Below are positions 1 through 6,870 of a stretch of 22,851 bases of DNA, one piece after another. Under the pieces are notes generated by a model. That model saw nothing but the letters and a program-made list of their open reading frames with translations, made no database searches and had not been told where the DNA came from. The position numbers and the translations under genes were made by a program. Source of the stretch: Pseudobdellovibrionaceae bacterium (GTDB lineage Bacteria > Bdellovibrionota > Bdellovibrionia > Bdellovibrionales > JAMPXM01); assembly GCA_913776405.1 (NCBI GenBank), contig CAJYOV010000537.1, forward strand, positions 1 to 22,851, written 5' to 3'. Position 1 is the stretch's first letter; every line of letters begins with the position of its first letter.

Positions 1-204
1 TATTTGTCTGAAGAACTCGGAAAGCTATCATGCGCCGCGCTCAAATGTCGAGCAAGAATTCGAAAGGTTCTGGACATTTAGGAGCGGGCTATGCGAGGTT
101 GGCCGCTCTTCAAATCAAGGGCTCTTCGCCCATTTCAGAAATCTTACAGCAACTTTGCTGCTCCACAGAGTTATCCACATCTGTGGTTTTGTTTATTTTT
201 GTCG
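1..204. other. Left-edge region without a convincing gene
   Basis: I find no gene here that I can support. On the minus strand an ATG at 77-75, directly preceded by an in-frame TAA, opens a frame that runs off the left edge for about 25 codons (MSRTFRILARHL...). It has no clear ribosome-binding site and resembles no family I know, so it may be chance. A plus-strand frame starting near 30 runs into the 3' end of rho and is very likely spurious. The notable element is the DnaA-box palindrome at 163-186. Confidence 0.4.
163..186. promoter_or_regulatory. Perfect DnaA-box nonamer inside an inverted repeat
   Basis: TTATCCACA at 171-179 is an exact match to the DnaA-box consensus TTATNCACA. It is flanked by a perfect 7-bp inverted repeat, CCACAGA (163-169) and TCTGTGG (180-186), and followed by T-rich DNA at 187-200. 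I see only this one box, so it is not an origin on this evidence. It could titrate DnaA or regulate a neighbouring gene. Confidence 0.4.
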
Positions 205-235
205 CAAAAACAAGAGGCCCCGTTTCCGGAGCCTC
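205..235 (-). terminator. Intrinsic terminator of rho
   Basis: Read on the minus strand, GAGGCTCCG pairs with CGGGGCCTC (one G-T pair) around a GAAA tetraloop at 214-235, followed by TTGTTTTTG at 213-205. It lies 34 nt past the rho stop codon. A GNRA loop plus U-rich tail is a standard intrinsic terminator, so rho appears to end its own transcript without needing Rho. Confidence 0.85.
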
Positions 236-269
236 TAGAGCTTTCATTTTATTTAGTAGAATTAACTAC

Positions 270-2207
270 TTAGCTGCCACCCATCGCGCCGAGGAAGTCG
301 GTGTTGGTTTTAGAACCCTGAAGCTTGTCGATCAGGAACTCCATTGAATCCACAACGTTCATAGGCGCTAAGACCTTTCTCAGGATCCAGAGACGGTTCA
401 AATCGTTCTTCTGAATCAAGAGGTCTTCTTTCCGTGTGCCGGACTTGTTGATGTCCATGCATGGGAAGATCCGCTTTTCCATGAGTTTGCGGTCCAAATG
501 GATCTCGGAGTTACCCGTACCTTTGAATTCCTCGAAGATAACTTCGTCCATACGCGAGCCCGTATCGATAAGGGCTGTCGCGATGATCGTGAGTGATCCG
601 CCTTCTTCAATGTTACGAGCCGCACCGAAGAAGCGCTTCGGCTTGTGGAGCGCGTTTGAGTCAACACCACCCGAAAGGATCTTACCCGACGGCGGAACAA
701 CTGTGTTGTACGCACGTGCGAGACGCGTAATCGAGTCGAGAAGGATGACGACATCGTGCTTGTGTTCAACGAGACGTTTCGCTTTTTCGATGACCATCTC
801 TGCGACTTGGACGTGGCGAGTTGGTGGTTCATCGAACGTCGACGAAATGACTTCGCCTTTTACGTTACGAAGCATGTCGGTCACTTCTTCCGGGCGTTCA
901 TCGATCAGAAGAACGATGAGTTTTACTTCCGGATGATTTGTTGTGATCGCGTTTGCGATGTTCTGCATGAGAACGGTCTTACCAGTACGCGGTGGCGCAA
1001 CGATAAGAGCACGCTGACCTTTACCGAGCGGAGCCATGAGATCCACAACGCGAGTTGTGAAGTCTGCTGGCGAGTGCTCGAGTTTCAAACGCTCTTCTGG
1101 GTAAAGCGGCGTCAAGTTATCGAAGAGAATCTTCTCGCGCGCTTTTTCAGTCGCTTCGTGGTTAAGCGATTCGACTTTCAAGAGAGCGAAGTAACGCTCG
1201 CCTTCTTTCGGCGGACGAACTGTACCCGAAACTGTGTCACCCGTGCGGAGGCCGAAACGGCGGATCTGCGACGGTGATACGTAGATGTCATCCGGACCTG
1301 GAAGGTAGTTGTAATCGGGCGAACGGAGGAAGCCGTAGCCGTCAGGAAGAATCTCGAGAACACCGTTACCGTAGATGTCGCCGAGCTTCGCTGCACGCTT
1401 GAGAATTTCGAAGACGAGATCTTGGCGACGAAGGCCGGCTGCGTTCTCGATTAAGAGTTTTGCGCCGAGAGCTGTGAGCTCTTCGATCTTTTTCGATTTC
1501 AAGTTTTTCGAGTTGAGGTCTGCACGATCTGCATCGCTCAACTGGATGTTCGCCAATTCCTCGTCTGTGATCGGTGGAATTGGTTCTGACATCCCATCGT
1601 CCATCATGCCTTCTTGCTGACGGTCACGATAGCTAGCTTGGTTGCCGCGGTTGTCATTGGCACCGCCGTAACGGTTTTTATTTTGGTACCCGCCGCCTTG
1701 GTTGCCGCGATTGTCGCGGTCACCACGGTTGCGATCGCGGTTGTTATTGTTATGACCGCCGCCACCTTGGCCACCACCACGATTGTCTTTGAAATCGCGA
1801 CGATCGCGGTTGTTGCGATTATCGCGGTTATCGCGATTGTCTCGGTTATTGCGATTGTCGCGACCTTCGCGGTTTTCGCGAGGTTCACGAAGTGGGCGTT
1901 CGCCACCTGGAGCAACTTCGCCGCCTGGTCGTGAAGGGCCACCTTGGCCAGAGCCTTCGGCTGAACCACCCTCACCCGATGCCGCTTGCGCTTGATCCGA
2001 TGAGTTTGAGGCTTGAGGTGCTGCCGATTCTTGTGGCGCAGTCTCTGGTTGAACGTCTTTCGCTGCTGCTTTTGAGCGGCTTGCGCGTTCTGGTTTTGCT
2101 TCAGCTACAGCTTCAGTTGTTTCTGCTGCTGCTGCTGCTTCTTTTGCTTCTTTTGTTTTACGGGATCTTGTGGGTTTTGCGGCTGTTTGCTCGTTAGCGT
2201 CAGACAC
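270..2207 (-). CDS. rho: Transcription termination factor Rho with long disordered N-terminus
   Basis: Hexameric RNA helicase that ends transcription by loading on C-rich RNA and pulling it from RNA polymerase. The 645-residue product carries the Rho N-terminal helical and cold-shock domains at about 233-355, with the RNA-binding segment [13 protein letters not shown] near 289-301. The RecA-type ATPase follows: Walker A APPRTGKT (404-411), DERPEE near 436-441, Walker B VVILLD (486-491), and the Q/R-loop region [20 protein letters not shown] (512-531). Typical Rho is about 420 residues. The extra 225 or so at the front are Ala/Glu-rich (1-60), then Gly- and Arg/Asp/Asn-rich (80-200), and look disordered. 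The start is GTG at 2207, with AAAAGG 7 nt upstream. The gene has its own terminator and a C-rich leader, so it is probably monocistronic and autoregulated. Confidence 0.97.
   Translation of the reverse strand: MSDANEQTAAKPTRSRKTKEAKEAAAAAETTEAVAEAKPERASRSKAAAKDVQPETAPQESAAPQASNSSDQAQAASGEGGSAEGSGQGGPSRPGGEVAPGGERPLREPRENREGRDNRNNRDNRDNRDNRNNRDRRDFKDNRGGGQGGGGHNNNNRDRNRGDRDNRGNQGGGYQNKNRYGGANDNRGNQASYRDRQQEGMMDDGMSEPIPPITDEELANIQLSDADRADLNSKNLKSKKIEELTALGAKLLIENAAGLRRQDLVFEILKRAAKLGDIYGNGVLEILPDGYGFLRSPDYNYLPGPDDIYVSPSQIRRFGLRTGDTVSGTVRPPKEGERYFALLKVESLNHEATEKAREKILFDNLTPLYPEERLKLEHSPADFTTRVVDLMAPLGKGQRALIVAPPRTGKTVLMQNIANAITTNHPEVKLIVLLIDERPEEVTDMLRNVKGEVISSTFDEPPTRHVQVAEMVIEKAKRLVEHKHDVVILLDSITRLARAYNTVVPPSGKILSGGVDSNALHKPKRFFGAARNIEEGGSLTIIATALIDTGSRMDEVIFEEFKGTGNSEIHLDRKLMEKRIFPCMDINKSGTRKEDLLIQKNDLNRLWILRKVLAPMNVVDSMEFLIDKLQGSKTNTDFLGAMGGS
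1797..1862 (-). repeat. Nine-nucleotide coding repeat in rho (Arg-Asp-Asn units)
   Basis: A short imperfect tandem array with a 9-nt period encodes about seven R-D-N or R-N-N tripeptides, residues 116-137 of Rho. The third codon positions vary (GAT and AAC/AAT alternatives), so this looks like an older array kept for its protein sequence, not a fresh slippage expansion. It remains a candidate for length variation between strains. Confidence 0.6.
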
Positions 2208-2220
2208 GAATTGAACCTTT

Positions 2221-2255
2221 TGGGTGTGGTGGGTTTGAGAAAACCTGTGGGTTTA
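2221..2255 (-). promoter_or_regulatory. C-rich, G-poor rho leader (rut-like)
   Basis: On the minus strand this 35-nt stretch just before the rho ribosome-binding site contains 15 C and only 2 G, and AAACCCAC occurs twice (2254-2247 and 2236-2229). Unstructured C-rich RNA of this kind is the loading signal for Rho. Autoregulation of rho through termination in its own leader is established in other bacteria, notably E. coli. That this leader works the same way is an inference. Confidence 0.4.
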
Positions 2256-2433
2256 AAAGCTGCGTCGCCCGTCGAAAGATTCAATGTTCAATTTCTCAAA
2301 CTGAATCAGTGCGCTTGATCGCAGAAGGCCTGGAGGGCCGGAGATGCCTCTTACTCTCTAGATTGGTCCAGTCTTTGTCAACGAACAAATGCTGCCCCAT
2401 ATCACAGCCAAACGGCCTGTCATCGGATTCGAC

Positions 2434-2477
2434 AATTCCTCAGGAATTCCAGCCGGGTATGTCTCGAACTGAGACAT
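2434..2477. promoter_or_regulatory. Pair of perfect palindromes, possible operators
   Basis: AATTCCT-C-AGGAATT (2434-2448) and ATGTCTC-GAACT-GAGACAT (2459-2477) each have perfect 7-bp arms, and they sit 10 nt apart. Neither is followed by a T-run, so they do not look like terminators. They lie 100-145 nt upstream of the PilZ gene start, a reasonable place for regulator binding. No known operator consensus is recognised. Confidence 0.35.
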
Positions 2478-2577
2478 CGATGCTGCCCCAAGTCTAGAAC
2501 GCGGAAGATCGCCCAACAATCCTTCAAGGCGGCGGGTGAGCGGCCGATGAGCTAAGAGCAAGTGGAGGTTTTAAACG

Positions 2578-2940
2578 ATGACTGAGCAATCGCCATCACC
2601 GCGAATCCCGTTGAAATTAGAAGTTGAGTATCGGAAGAGCTACGGCCGCAGCGCCGACTATGGCCTTTTGAAAAACATCAGCATCACGGGTGCCTTCCTT
2701 GAGCACGAAAACGAAGCTTTGAAGGCTTCCGACAAGGTTTGCATCACGTTCAAGGTCGGCGGTCGCGTACGTAAAATCAACGCCTCGATCATTTGGTCAA
2801 ACGGCAAAGGCGCTGGCATCAAATTCTTGCCGGCAAATAACCGCGACGTTCAGATCGTCGACGATCTCATGTACTTCGTAGAATCAAAACGCGAAGGCCG
2901 AAGAGATGTGCTCGACGACATCTTCAGACAAGCTGGCTGA
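2578..2940 (+). CDS. Single-domain PilZ protein
   Basis: Small cytoplasmic protein of 120 residues built of one PilZ domain, a family that typically senses cyclic di-GMP. The second signature appears as NISITG (33-38, the [D/N]xSxxG motif), followed by the expected beta strands (VCITFKV, ASIIWSNGKGAGIKF). The first signature, RxxxR, is incomplete: the matching segment SPSPRIPLK (5-13) keeps one Arg. It may therefore bind c-di-GMP weakly or not at all, or act as a protein-binding PilZ. TGGAGG 9-10 nt before ATG supports the start. It stands alone, with rho divergent and a strong terminator downstream. Its partner and output cannot be told from the sequence. Confidence 0.85.
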   Translation: MTEQSPSPRIPLKLEVEYRKSYGRSADYGLLKNISITGAFLEHENEALKASDKVCITFKVGGRVRKINASIIWSNGKGAGIKFLPANNRDVQIVDDLMYFVESKREGRRDVLDDIFRQAG

Positions 2941-2998
2941 CGAGCTGCGCTCGCGACAATCGACAATCGAAATTGGATCTGTGATGGCAGAGCCAAAC

Positions 2999-3028
2999 AA
3001 AAAAGCCGCTCCCAAGAGCGGCTTTTTT
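2999..3028. terminator. Bidirectional intrinsic terminator between convergent genes
   Basis: AAAAAAGCCGCTC (2999-3011), loop CCAA, GAGCGGCTTTTTT (3016-3028) is a perfect 13-bp stem whose ends supply T-runs on both strands. It lies between the PilZ gene (plus, stop at 2940) and the LysM lipoprotein gene (minus, stop at 3110) and should terminate both. Confidence 0.92.
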
Positions 3029-3083
3029 GTTTGATGACCGTACTTGCGGCCAAGGCTTGGTTTTAATCGGCGAGAATTCGCCG

Positions 3084-3111
3084 GCATCTGCGGCGCAGAT
3101 GCGAACGCATC
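3084..3111 (-). other. Two overlapping, mutually exclusive hairpins at the stop codon of the LysM lipoprotein gene
   Basis: GCATCTGCG-G-CGCAGATGC (3084-3102) is a 9-bp inverted repeat. GATGCG-AA-CGCATC (3098-3111) is a 6-bp one. They share 3098-3102, so only one can form at a time. The second overlaps the TGA stop codon (3112-3110). No T-run follows, so this is more likely an mRNA 3'-end structure than a terminator. Confidence 0.35.
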
Positions 3112-4726
3112 AGACCTGAGTCTGTCCTAAATCCATGCGCGTTGCGCGCTTCTTCCGGATGACTACGAACAACAACGCTGCGGCGAGAAGTAAGACCCCA
3201 CCGACTCCGAGAACCATGACGGTGTCTTGGTCCATTGTTTCTTCAGGCTCCGGAGCGACTGCGCGTTTTACGACTGGCTTCGGAGCTGCGGGAGTTGGAG
3301 CCGCATTCTCTGTTGGCGGTACAGGTGGCGGAGCCATTGGGTCCGTCGTCCCCGCTGTTGCAGCACCATTTTGGTTTGCCATCGGATCTTCAGGCATCGG
3401 CGGCGGTGGTGCGAGTGGATCGGCACCCGTCGGAGCGCCTGCTTGCGAACCCATGGCATCGTTCTGCGCTACCTGCGGAGGTGGCTGATTTGCGAAAGGA
3501 TCTGAGGGTGGCGTGTTCGTGTTAGCCGCCATGTCGCCACCTGTTGGCGGAACTTGTGGTGCCGCATCCGGAAGAGTCGAAGGCATGCCTGTATCTGAAG
3601 GCGTTGTCGGTGCAGCGCCCGTCTGTGCTGTTGTTACAGGAACACTTGGAGCTGCTTGATCACCCCAGTAACGAAGCTCAAGACCTGTTGGAATGCGGCC
3701 CGACTTCTCAGACAAGTTCGCGTTCGTCGCGTAGACTTCTTTCCATGCGTCTTTGAAACCGAGAAGCGATTGTGCTGTCGATCGGAAGTTGTCGTTGTCT
3801 TTCGCTACGTAAGTTTGCGGCGCGATGCCAGCCTCTTCGTAGTAAGTCATCATACGCGTATCAGCCGCATTCGATGCTGATTGGTAATAGATCTTGTCAC
3901 CCGTGCGCACGCCGCGCTTCATGATCGGGTTCCACTTCGCGAGGTCTTTCGATCGAGACGCATCACCGTAGACTTTTGTTGCGATCGATTTCGCTGTGTC
4001 TTTCGGTCGAGCGAGATAAACGCGGTTCAAAGTGTCACCGTTCGGCGCCGTGAAGGCTGCGTCTTTCACCTTCAAGTAAGGCGAGTAAACAGCCGGTGCA
4101 GACGATGCGACTGGCGCTGAAGGCGCTGGTGCCGCGTCCGGAACTGGTGCTGGCGACGGGTCCGAGAAGTCAGACGTCGGTGCTGATGGAGTTGTGTCTA
4201 CTGAAGAAGCCACATCTGAAGGCGTGTCTGCTGGGATGTCAGCAGTTGCGGTTGAGTCTTCAGTAAAGACGCCTGCGTCGCTTGGAGAAGCCGGATTGTC
4301 TGTGATGTTTTCTGGCTCGTTCGATGCGACGTCGTCTGGAAGTGACGATGAGCTTGGATCGTCGAGCGAGAGGTCGTCAGAGGGAGCAGCTTGATCGCCA
4401 CCTGCAACATCTGTTGATGGAGCTGCTGAATCAGCCGTGCTCGAACCTTCGCCGTCGAGAGAGAGATCATCAGCTGAGTCGTCAGCAGGGGCACCGTCTG
4501 CAACGGCTGTGTCCTCTGTCGATTCTGTGACGGATTCGTCTGTCGTTGTAGATTCGTCAGCTACTTGTGAGCTGTCGTCAGCGAAATCGCCTTCACCTTC
4601 TTCGGCAAAGGTTTCGTCATTCGATTCTGCTACTTCTGAGTCGCCGCTACCGCTACCGGAAGTACAACCAGTCGTGTGCGTGACCATCACTAGGGCAAGA
4701 AGGCAGATTAAGAGTCGTCGAGTCAT
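3110..4726 (-). CDS. Lipoprotein with two LysM-like modules and a C-terminal membrane helix
   Basis: A 538-residue envelope protein not assigned to a named family. Residues 1-21 form a lipoprotein signal (hydrophobic LLICLLALVMV, lipobox TTGC, lipidated Cys21). Residues 25-210 are acidic Asp/Ser/Ala/Thr/Pro-rich and probably extended. Residues 233-282 look like a LysM peptidoglycan-binding module (VYLARPKDTAKSIATKVYGD... GDKIYYQ). Residues 304-354 look like a diverged second one (QTYVAKDNDNFRSTAQSLLG). Residues 360-497 are Pro/Ala-rich. Residues 503-523 form a transmembrane helix followed by RKKR. With a lipid at one end and a membrane helix with a basic cytoplasmic tail at the other, it could bridge outer membrane, wall and inner membrane. 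AAGGA 10 nt before ATG supports the start. It is transcribed alone. FimV-like polar proteins share LysM plus one membrane helix, but the orientation differs. Confidence 0.75.
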   Translation of the reverse strand: MTRRLLICLLALVMVTHTTGCTSGSGSGDSEVAESNDETFAEEGEGDFADDSSQVADESTTTDESVTESTEDTAVADGAPADDSADDLSLDGEGSSTADSAAPSTDVAGGDQAAPSDDLSLDDPSSSSLPDDVASNEPENITDNPASPSDAGVFTEDSTATADIPADTPSDVASSVDTTPSAPTSDFSDPSPAPVPDAAPAPSAPVASSAPAVYSPYLKVKDAAFTAPNGDTLNRVYLARPKDTAKSIATKVYGDASRSKDLAKWNPIMKRGVRTGDKIYYQSASNAADTRMMTYYEEAGIAPQTYVAKDNDNFRSTAQSLLGFKDAWKEVYATNANLSEKSGRIPTGLELRYWGDQAAPSVPVTTAQTGAAPTTPSDTGMPSTLPDAAPQVPPTGGDMAANTNTPPSDPFANQPPPQVAQNDAMGSQAGAPTGADPLAPPPPMPEDPMANQNGAATAGTTDPMAPPPVPPTENAAPTPAAPKPVVKRAVAPEPEETMDQDTVMVLGVGGVLLLAAALLFVVIRKKRATRMDLGQTQV

Positions 4727-4811
4727 AGCTGCTAATCCTTCAGCGGCTGATTCAAAATGCGTATTTTCGCTGCTTTACGTTCGATTAGATCATACCGAGC
4801 GATCTGAAGAT

Positions 4812-4846
4812 AAAAAAATTCACAAACAACCCGACCGAAGCCAGGT
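4812..4846 (-). terminator. Terminator of the gat-DUF192 operon (UUCG loop)
   Basis: On the minus strand ACCTGGC, loop TTCG, GTCGGGT (4846-4829) forms a 7-bp stem with two G-T pairs closed by a C(UUCG)G tetraloop. A run of seven T follows at 4818-4812, about 10 nt after the stem, which is further than usual. It lies 32 nt past the DUF192 stop codon. Confidence 0.55.
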
Positions 4847-4877
4847 CGAATCTACACGTGCGGCGAGTCGGCCAGGT

Positions 4878-5429
4878 CTAAGGTCTAGATCGAACGAGTT
4901 TAGCCCCTGGTTTTATATGGTTGCGCGCAAACCAACCTTTATTCATCTCGAGAGCGTAACGAGCCGGCTTCGAGCTCGGGTAGGATTTCGGATACTGATC
5001 ACCCATGGCCGCAGGCACCATCTCATGGACTTCAATCAATTTCATGTTGGCGTCGAAATAGCCGATCGCGAGCGGAATCAGCGTGTTTTTCATCCAGAAA
5101 CCGAGTCTCTCGTCGTAATCGAAAACAAACAACATGCCCTCGTTCTCGCCCATCTTCGTGCGGAACATGAGACCGCGCTCACGAGTCGCGTCGGTGTCGG
5201 CAATCTCAGCGACGATCTTCTTACCCTGAAGCGTGAGTGTTTCTGTTTTCAGCTTTTGAACGCCCTTTTGAACGTCCTTTTCAGAAGCGGCGCTCGCTTT
5301 TGAAGCTTGCTCTCCAGCAGCCAGCGCTGATTGAGGCACCGAGACGAGCACTGCTAAACCGATTGCGGCTGAGGCCACAAGCCAAGACGATAAAAACGAC
5401 AGTCGCAGTTTTAGGAGGGGTGCATTCAT
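4878..5429 (-). CDS. Secreted DUF192-family protein
   Basis: Product of 183 residues with an N-terminal signal sequence (hydrophobic segment about 8-33, likely cleavage after SALA, residue 37) followed by the DUF192 fold. Conserved family segments are visible: RGLMFR (85-90), GMLFVFD (98-104), FWMKNTLIPL (111-120) and ALEMNKGWF (159-167). The domain's biochemical role is not established. I chose ATG 5429 over an upstream in-frame start at 5468: it follows the gatB stop codon by 4 nt, has GGTGAG upstream, and begins directly with the signal sequence. Translation is probably coupled to gatB. Its place at the end of the gat operon suggests co-expression, not a shared function. Confidence 0.88.
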   Translation of the reverse strand: MNAPLLKLRLSFLSSWLVASAAIGLAVLVSVPQSALAAGEQASKASAASEKDVQKGVQKLKTETLTLQGKKIVAEIADTDATRERGLMFRTKMGENEGMLFVFDYDERLGFWMKNTLIPLAIGYFDANMKLIEVHEMVPAAMGDQYPKSYPSSKPARYALEMNKGWFARNHIKPGAKLVRSRP

Positions 5430-5433
5430 CACG

Positions 5434-6870
5434 TTACTCACCTTTGAGTTTCTTCTTGAGCAGTTCATTTACGACCTCAGGGCTTGCTTGTCCCTTTGAC
5501 GCTTTCATAGTTTGGCCGACGAAGTAGCCGAAGACTTTTTCTTTTCCGCTTCGGTACTCTGCCACCTGGGCCGGATTCGCCGTCATGATTGCGTCGATCA
5601 TCTTTTCGATCGCAGATGTATCTGTGATCTGGGTCAGACCTTTTTCTTTTACGATTGAGGCCGGGTCTTTTTGTGTTGTCCACATTTCGGCGAAAACAGT
5701 CTTTGCGATTTTGCCTGAGATCGTGCCTTTGTCGATGAGCTGAATCATCTCGGCCAACGACTGCGCTGAGACGGGGGAGTTGCCGATCTCAGTTTTTGAG
5801 TCGTTTAGCTCGCGCATGAGATCCGTCATGATCCAGTTCGCTGATGCTTTCGGATTTCCTGACGCCTGGGCGGCAACTTCGAAATAGTCGGCAATCTCTT
5901 TTTCTTGGGTGAGCGTTTGCGCATCATACTCGGGGAGACCGAGCGATTTCACGAAACGGTCAGCGCGTACGCTTGGAAGTTCGGGAAGTGCGCTTCGCAT
6001 CTGATCGATATAGCTCTGCTCGAGAACGAGTGGCAAGAGATCCGGGTCTGGGAAGTAACGATAGTCGTGCGCATCTTCTTTTGAGCGCATCGAGAACGTG
6101 CGGTTTTTGTCCGGATCGTAGAGCCGAGTCTCTTGCACGATCGCTTCACCGGTTTCTTTGCAGTCGATCTGACGTTGGATTTCGTATTCAATTGCTTTTT
6201 CGATGAAGCGAAACGAGTTGATGTTTTTGATCTCAACTTTGGTACCCAGTTTCGTTTCGCCTTTTCGCTTCACGCTTACGTTACAGTCGCAACGGAGCGA
6301 ACCTTCTTCGAGGTTCCCGTCACAAACACCTAAGTAACGCACAACCTTTCGCATTTCGCGCGCGTACTCAGCAGCTTCCTGCGGTGACGTCATTTCCGGG
6401 CCAGAGACGATTTCAAGAAGCGGCACGCCTGCACGATTTAAGTTAATCAGCGAGTAATCACCGTGATGAGTGCTCTTGCCGGCGTCTTCTTCCATGTGAG
6501 CACGGGTGATCGAAACTTTCCTTTTCTCGTTGCCAACGTAAAATTCGAGATAGCCGTTTTCGCAAATCGGCTGATCGAACTGAGAGATCTGATAGCCCTT
6601 CGGAAGATCGGGGTAGAAGTATTGCTTTCGCGCAAAAACCGAGTGTTTGCGAATCGCGCAATTTAACGCAAGGCCTGTGCGGACCGAAAATTCCACCGCG
6701 CGTTCGTTGAGCACAGGAAGTGTCCCGGGCATCCCGACCGAGACCGGCGAGATGTTTTCGTTATCAGCAGCGCCGAAGGCCGCCGAGTCTGCAGAAAAGA
6801 TTTTTGAATTGGTTTGAAGCTGAACGTGGATCTCGAGACCAATCACTGCTTCGTAATCATTAAATGCCAT
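5434..6870 (-). CDS. gatB: Asp-tRNA(Asn)/Glu-tRNA(Gln) amidotransferase subunit B
   Basis: GatB binds misacylated tRNA and activates the carboxylate of Asp or Glu with ATP, so that ammonia delivered from GatA makes Asn-tRNA(Asn) or Gln-tRNA(Gln). The 478-residue length is normal. Family motifs are intact: GLEIHVQL (11-18), RKQYFYPDLPKGYQISQF (81-98), ITRAHMEEDAGKSTH (121-135), DGNLEEGSLRCDCNVSV (184-200, with the CxC of the metal site) and GTKVEIKNINSF (209-220). The C-terminal tRNA-binding GatB/YqeY domain covers about 330-478. The start codon lies inside the 3' end of gatA (11-nt overlap), typical of translational coupling that keeps subunits equal. Confidence 0.97.
   Translation of the reverse strand: MAFNDYEAVIGLEIHVQLQTNSKIFSADSAAFGAADNENISPVSVGMPGTLPVLNERAVEFSVRTGLALNCAIRKHSVFARKQYFYPDLPKGYQISQFDQPICENGYLEFYVGNEKRKVSITRAHMEEDAGKSTHHGDYSLINLNRAGVPLLEIVSGPEMTSPQEAAEYAREMRKVVRYLGVCDGNLEEGSLRCDCNVSVKRKGETKLGTKVEIKNINSFRFIEKAIEYEIQRQIDCKETGEAIVQETRLYDPDKNRTFSMRSKEDAHDYRYFPDPDLLPLVLEQSYIDQMRSALPELPSVRADRFVKSLGLPEYDAQTLTQEKEIADYFEVAAQASGNPKASANWIMTDLMRELNDSKTEIGNSPVSAQSLAEMIQLIDKGTISGKIAKTVFAEMWTTQKDPASIVKEKGLTQITDTSAIEKMIDAIMTANPAQVAEYRSGKEKVFGYFVGQTMKASKGQASPEVVNELLKKKLKGE

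Larger units (their letters stand above)
2208..2577. other. Gene-free divergent region between rho and the PilZ gene
   Basis: This 370-nt region must hold the promoters for rho (leftward) and the PilZ gene (rightward). I could not pick a convincing -35/-10 pair for either. It contains the C-rich rho leader, a spaced repeat GATTCA/TGAATC (2279-2284 and 2302-2307), two close palindromes at 2434-2477, and TGGAGG ahead of the PilZ start. A minus-strand frame at 2358-2561 starts at TTG and resembles no family I know, so I do not call it a gene. Confidence 0.6.

Noticed and set aside
30..347. Plus-strand open frame of 105 codons at the left edge
   Set aside because: It runs through the rho terminator into the rho 3' end, has no ribosome-binding site, and shows no protein-like composition.
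1797..1862. CRISPR-like repeat array
   Set aside because: The 9-nt period lies inside the rho reading frame and encodes tripeptide repeats. There are no spacers.
1614..1934. Plus-strand hydrophobic frame antisense to the rho repeat
   Set aside because: Its Ala/Val/Ile richness is the complement of Arg/Asp/Asn codons on the other strand, so the apparent membrane segments are artefacts.
2358..2561. Minus-strand open frame in the rho-PilZ gap
   Set aside because: It starts at TTG, has no Shine-Dalgarno and no recognisable family, and overlaps palindromic elements.
4437..5303. Plus-strand open frame of 288 codons
   Set aside because: It is antisense to the Ser/Asp-rich LysM lipoprotein and DUF192 genes and crosses the terminator and spacer between them. 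Its Ser-rich start mirrors the opposite strand's codons.
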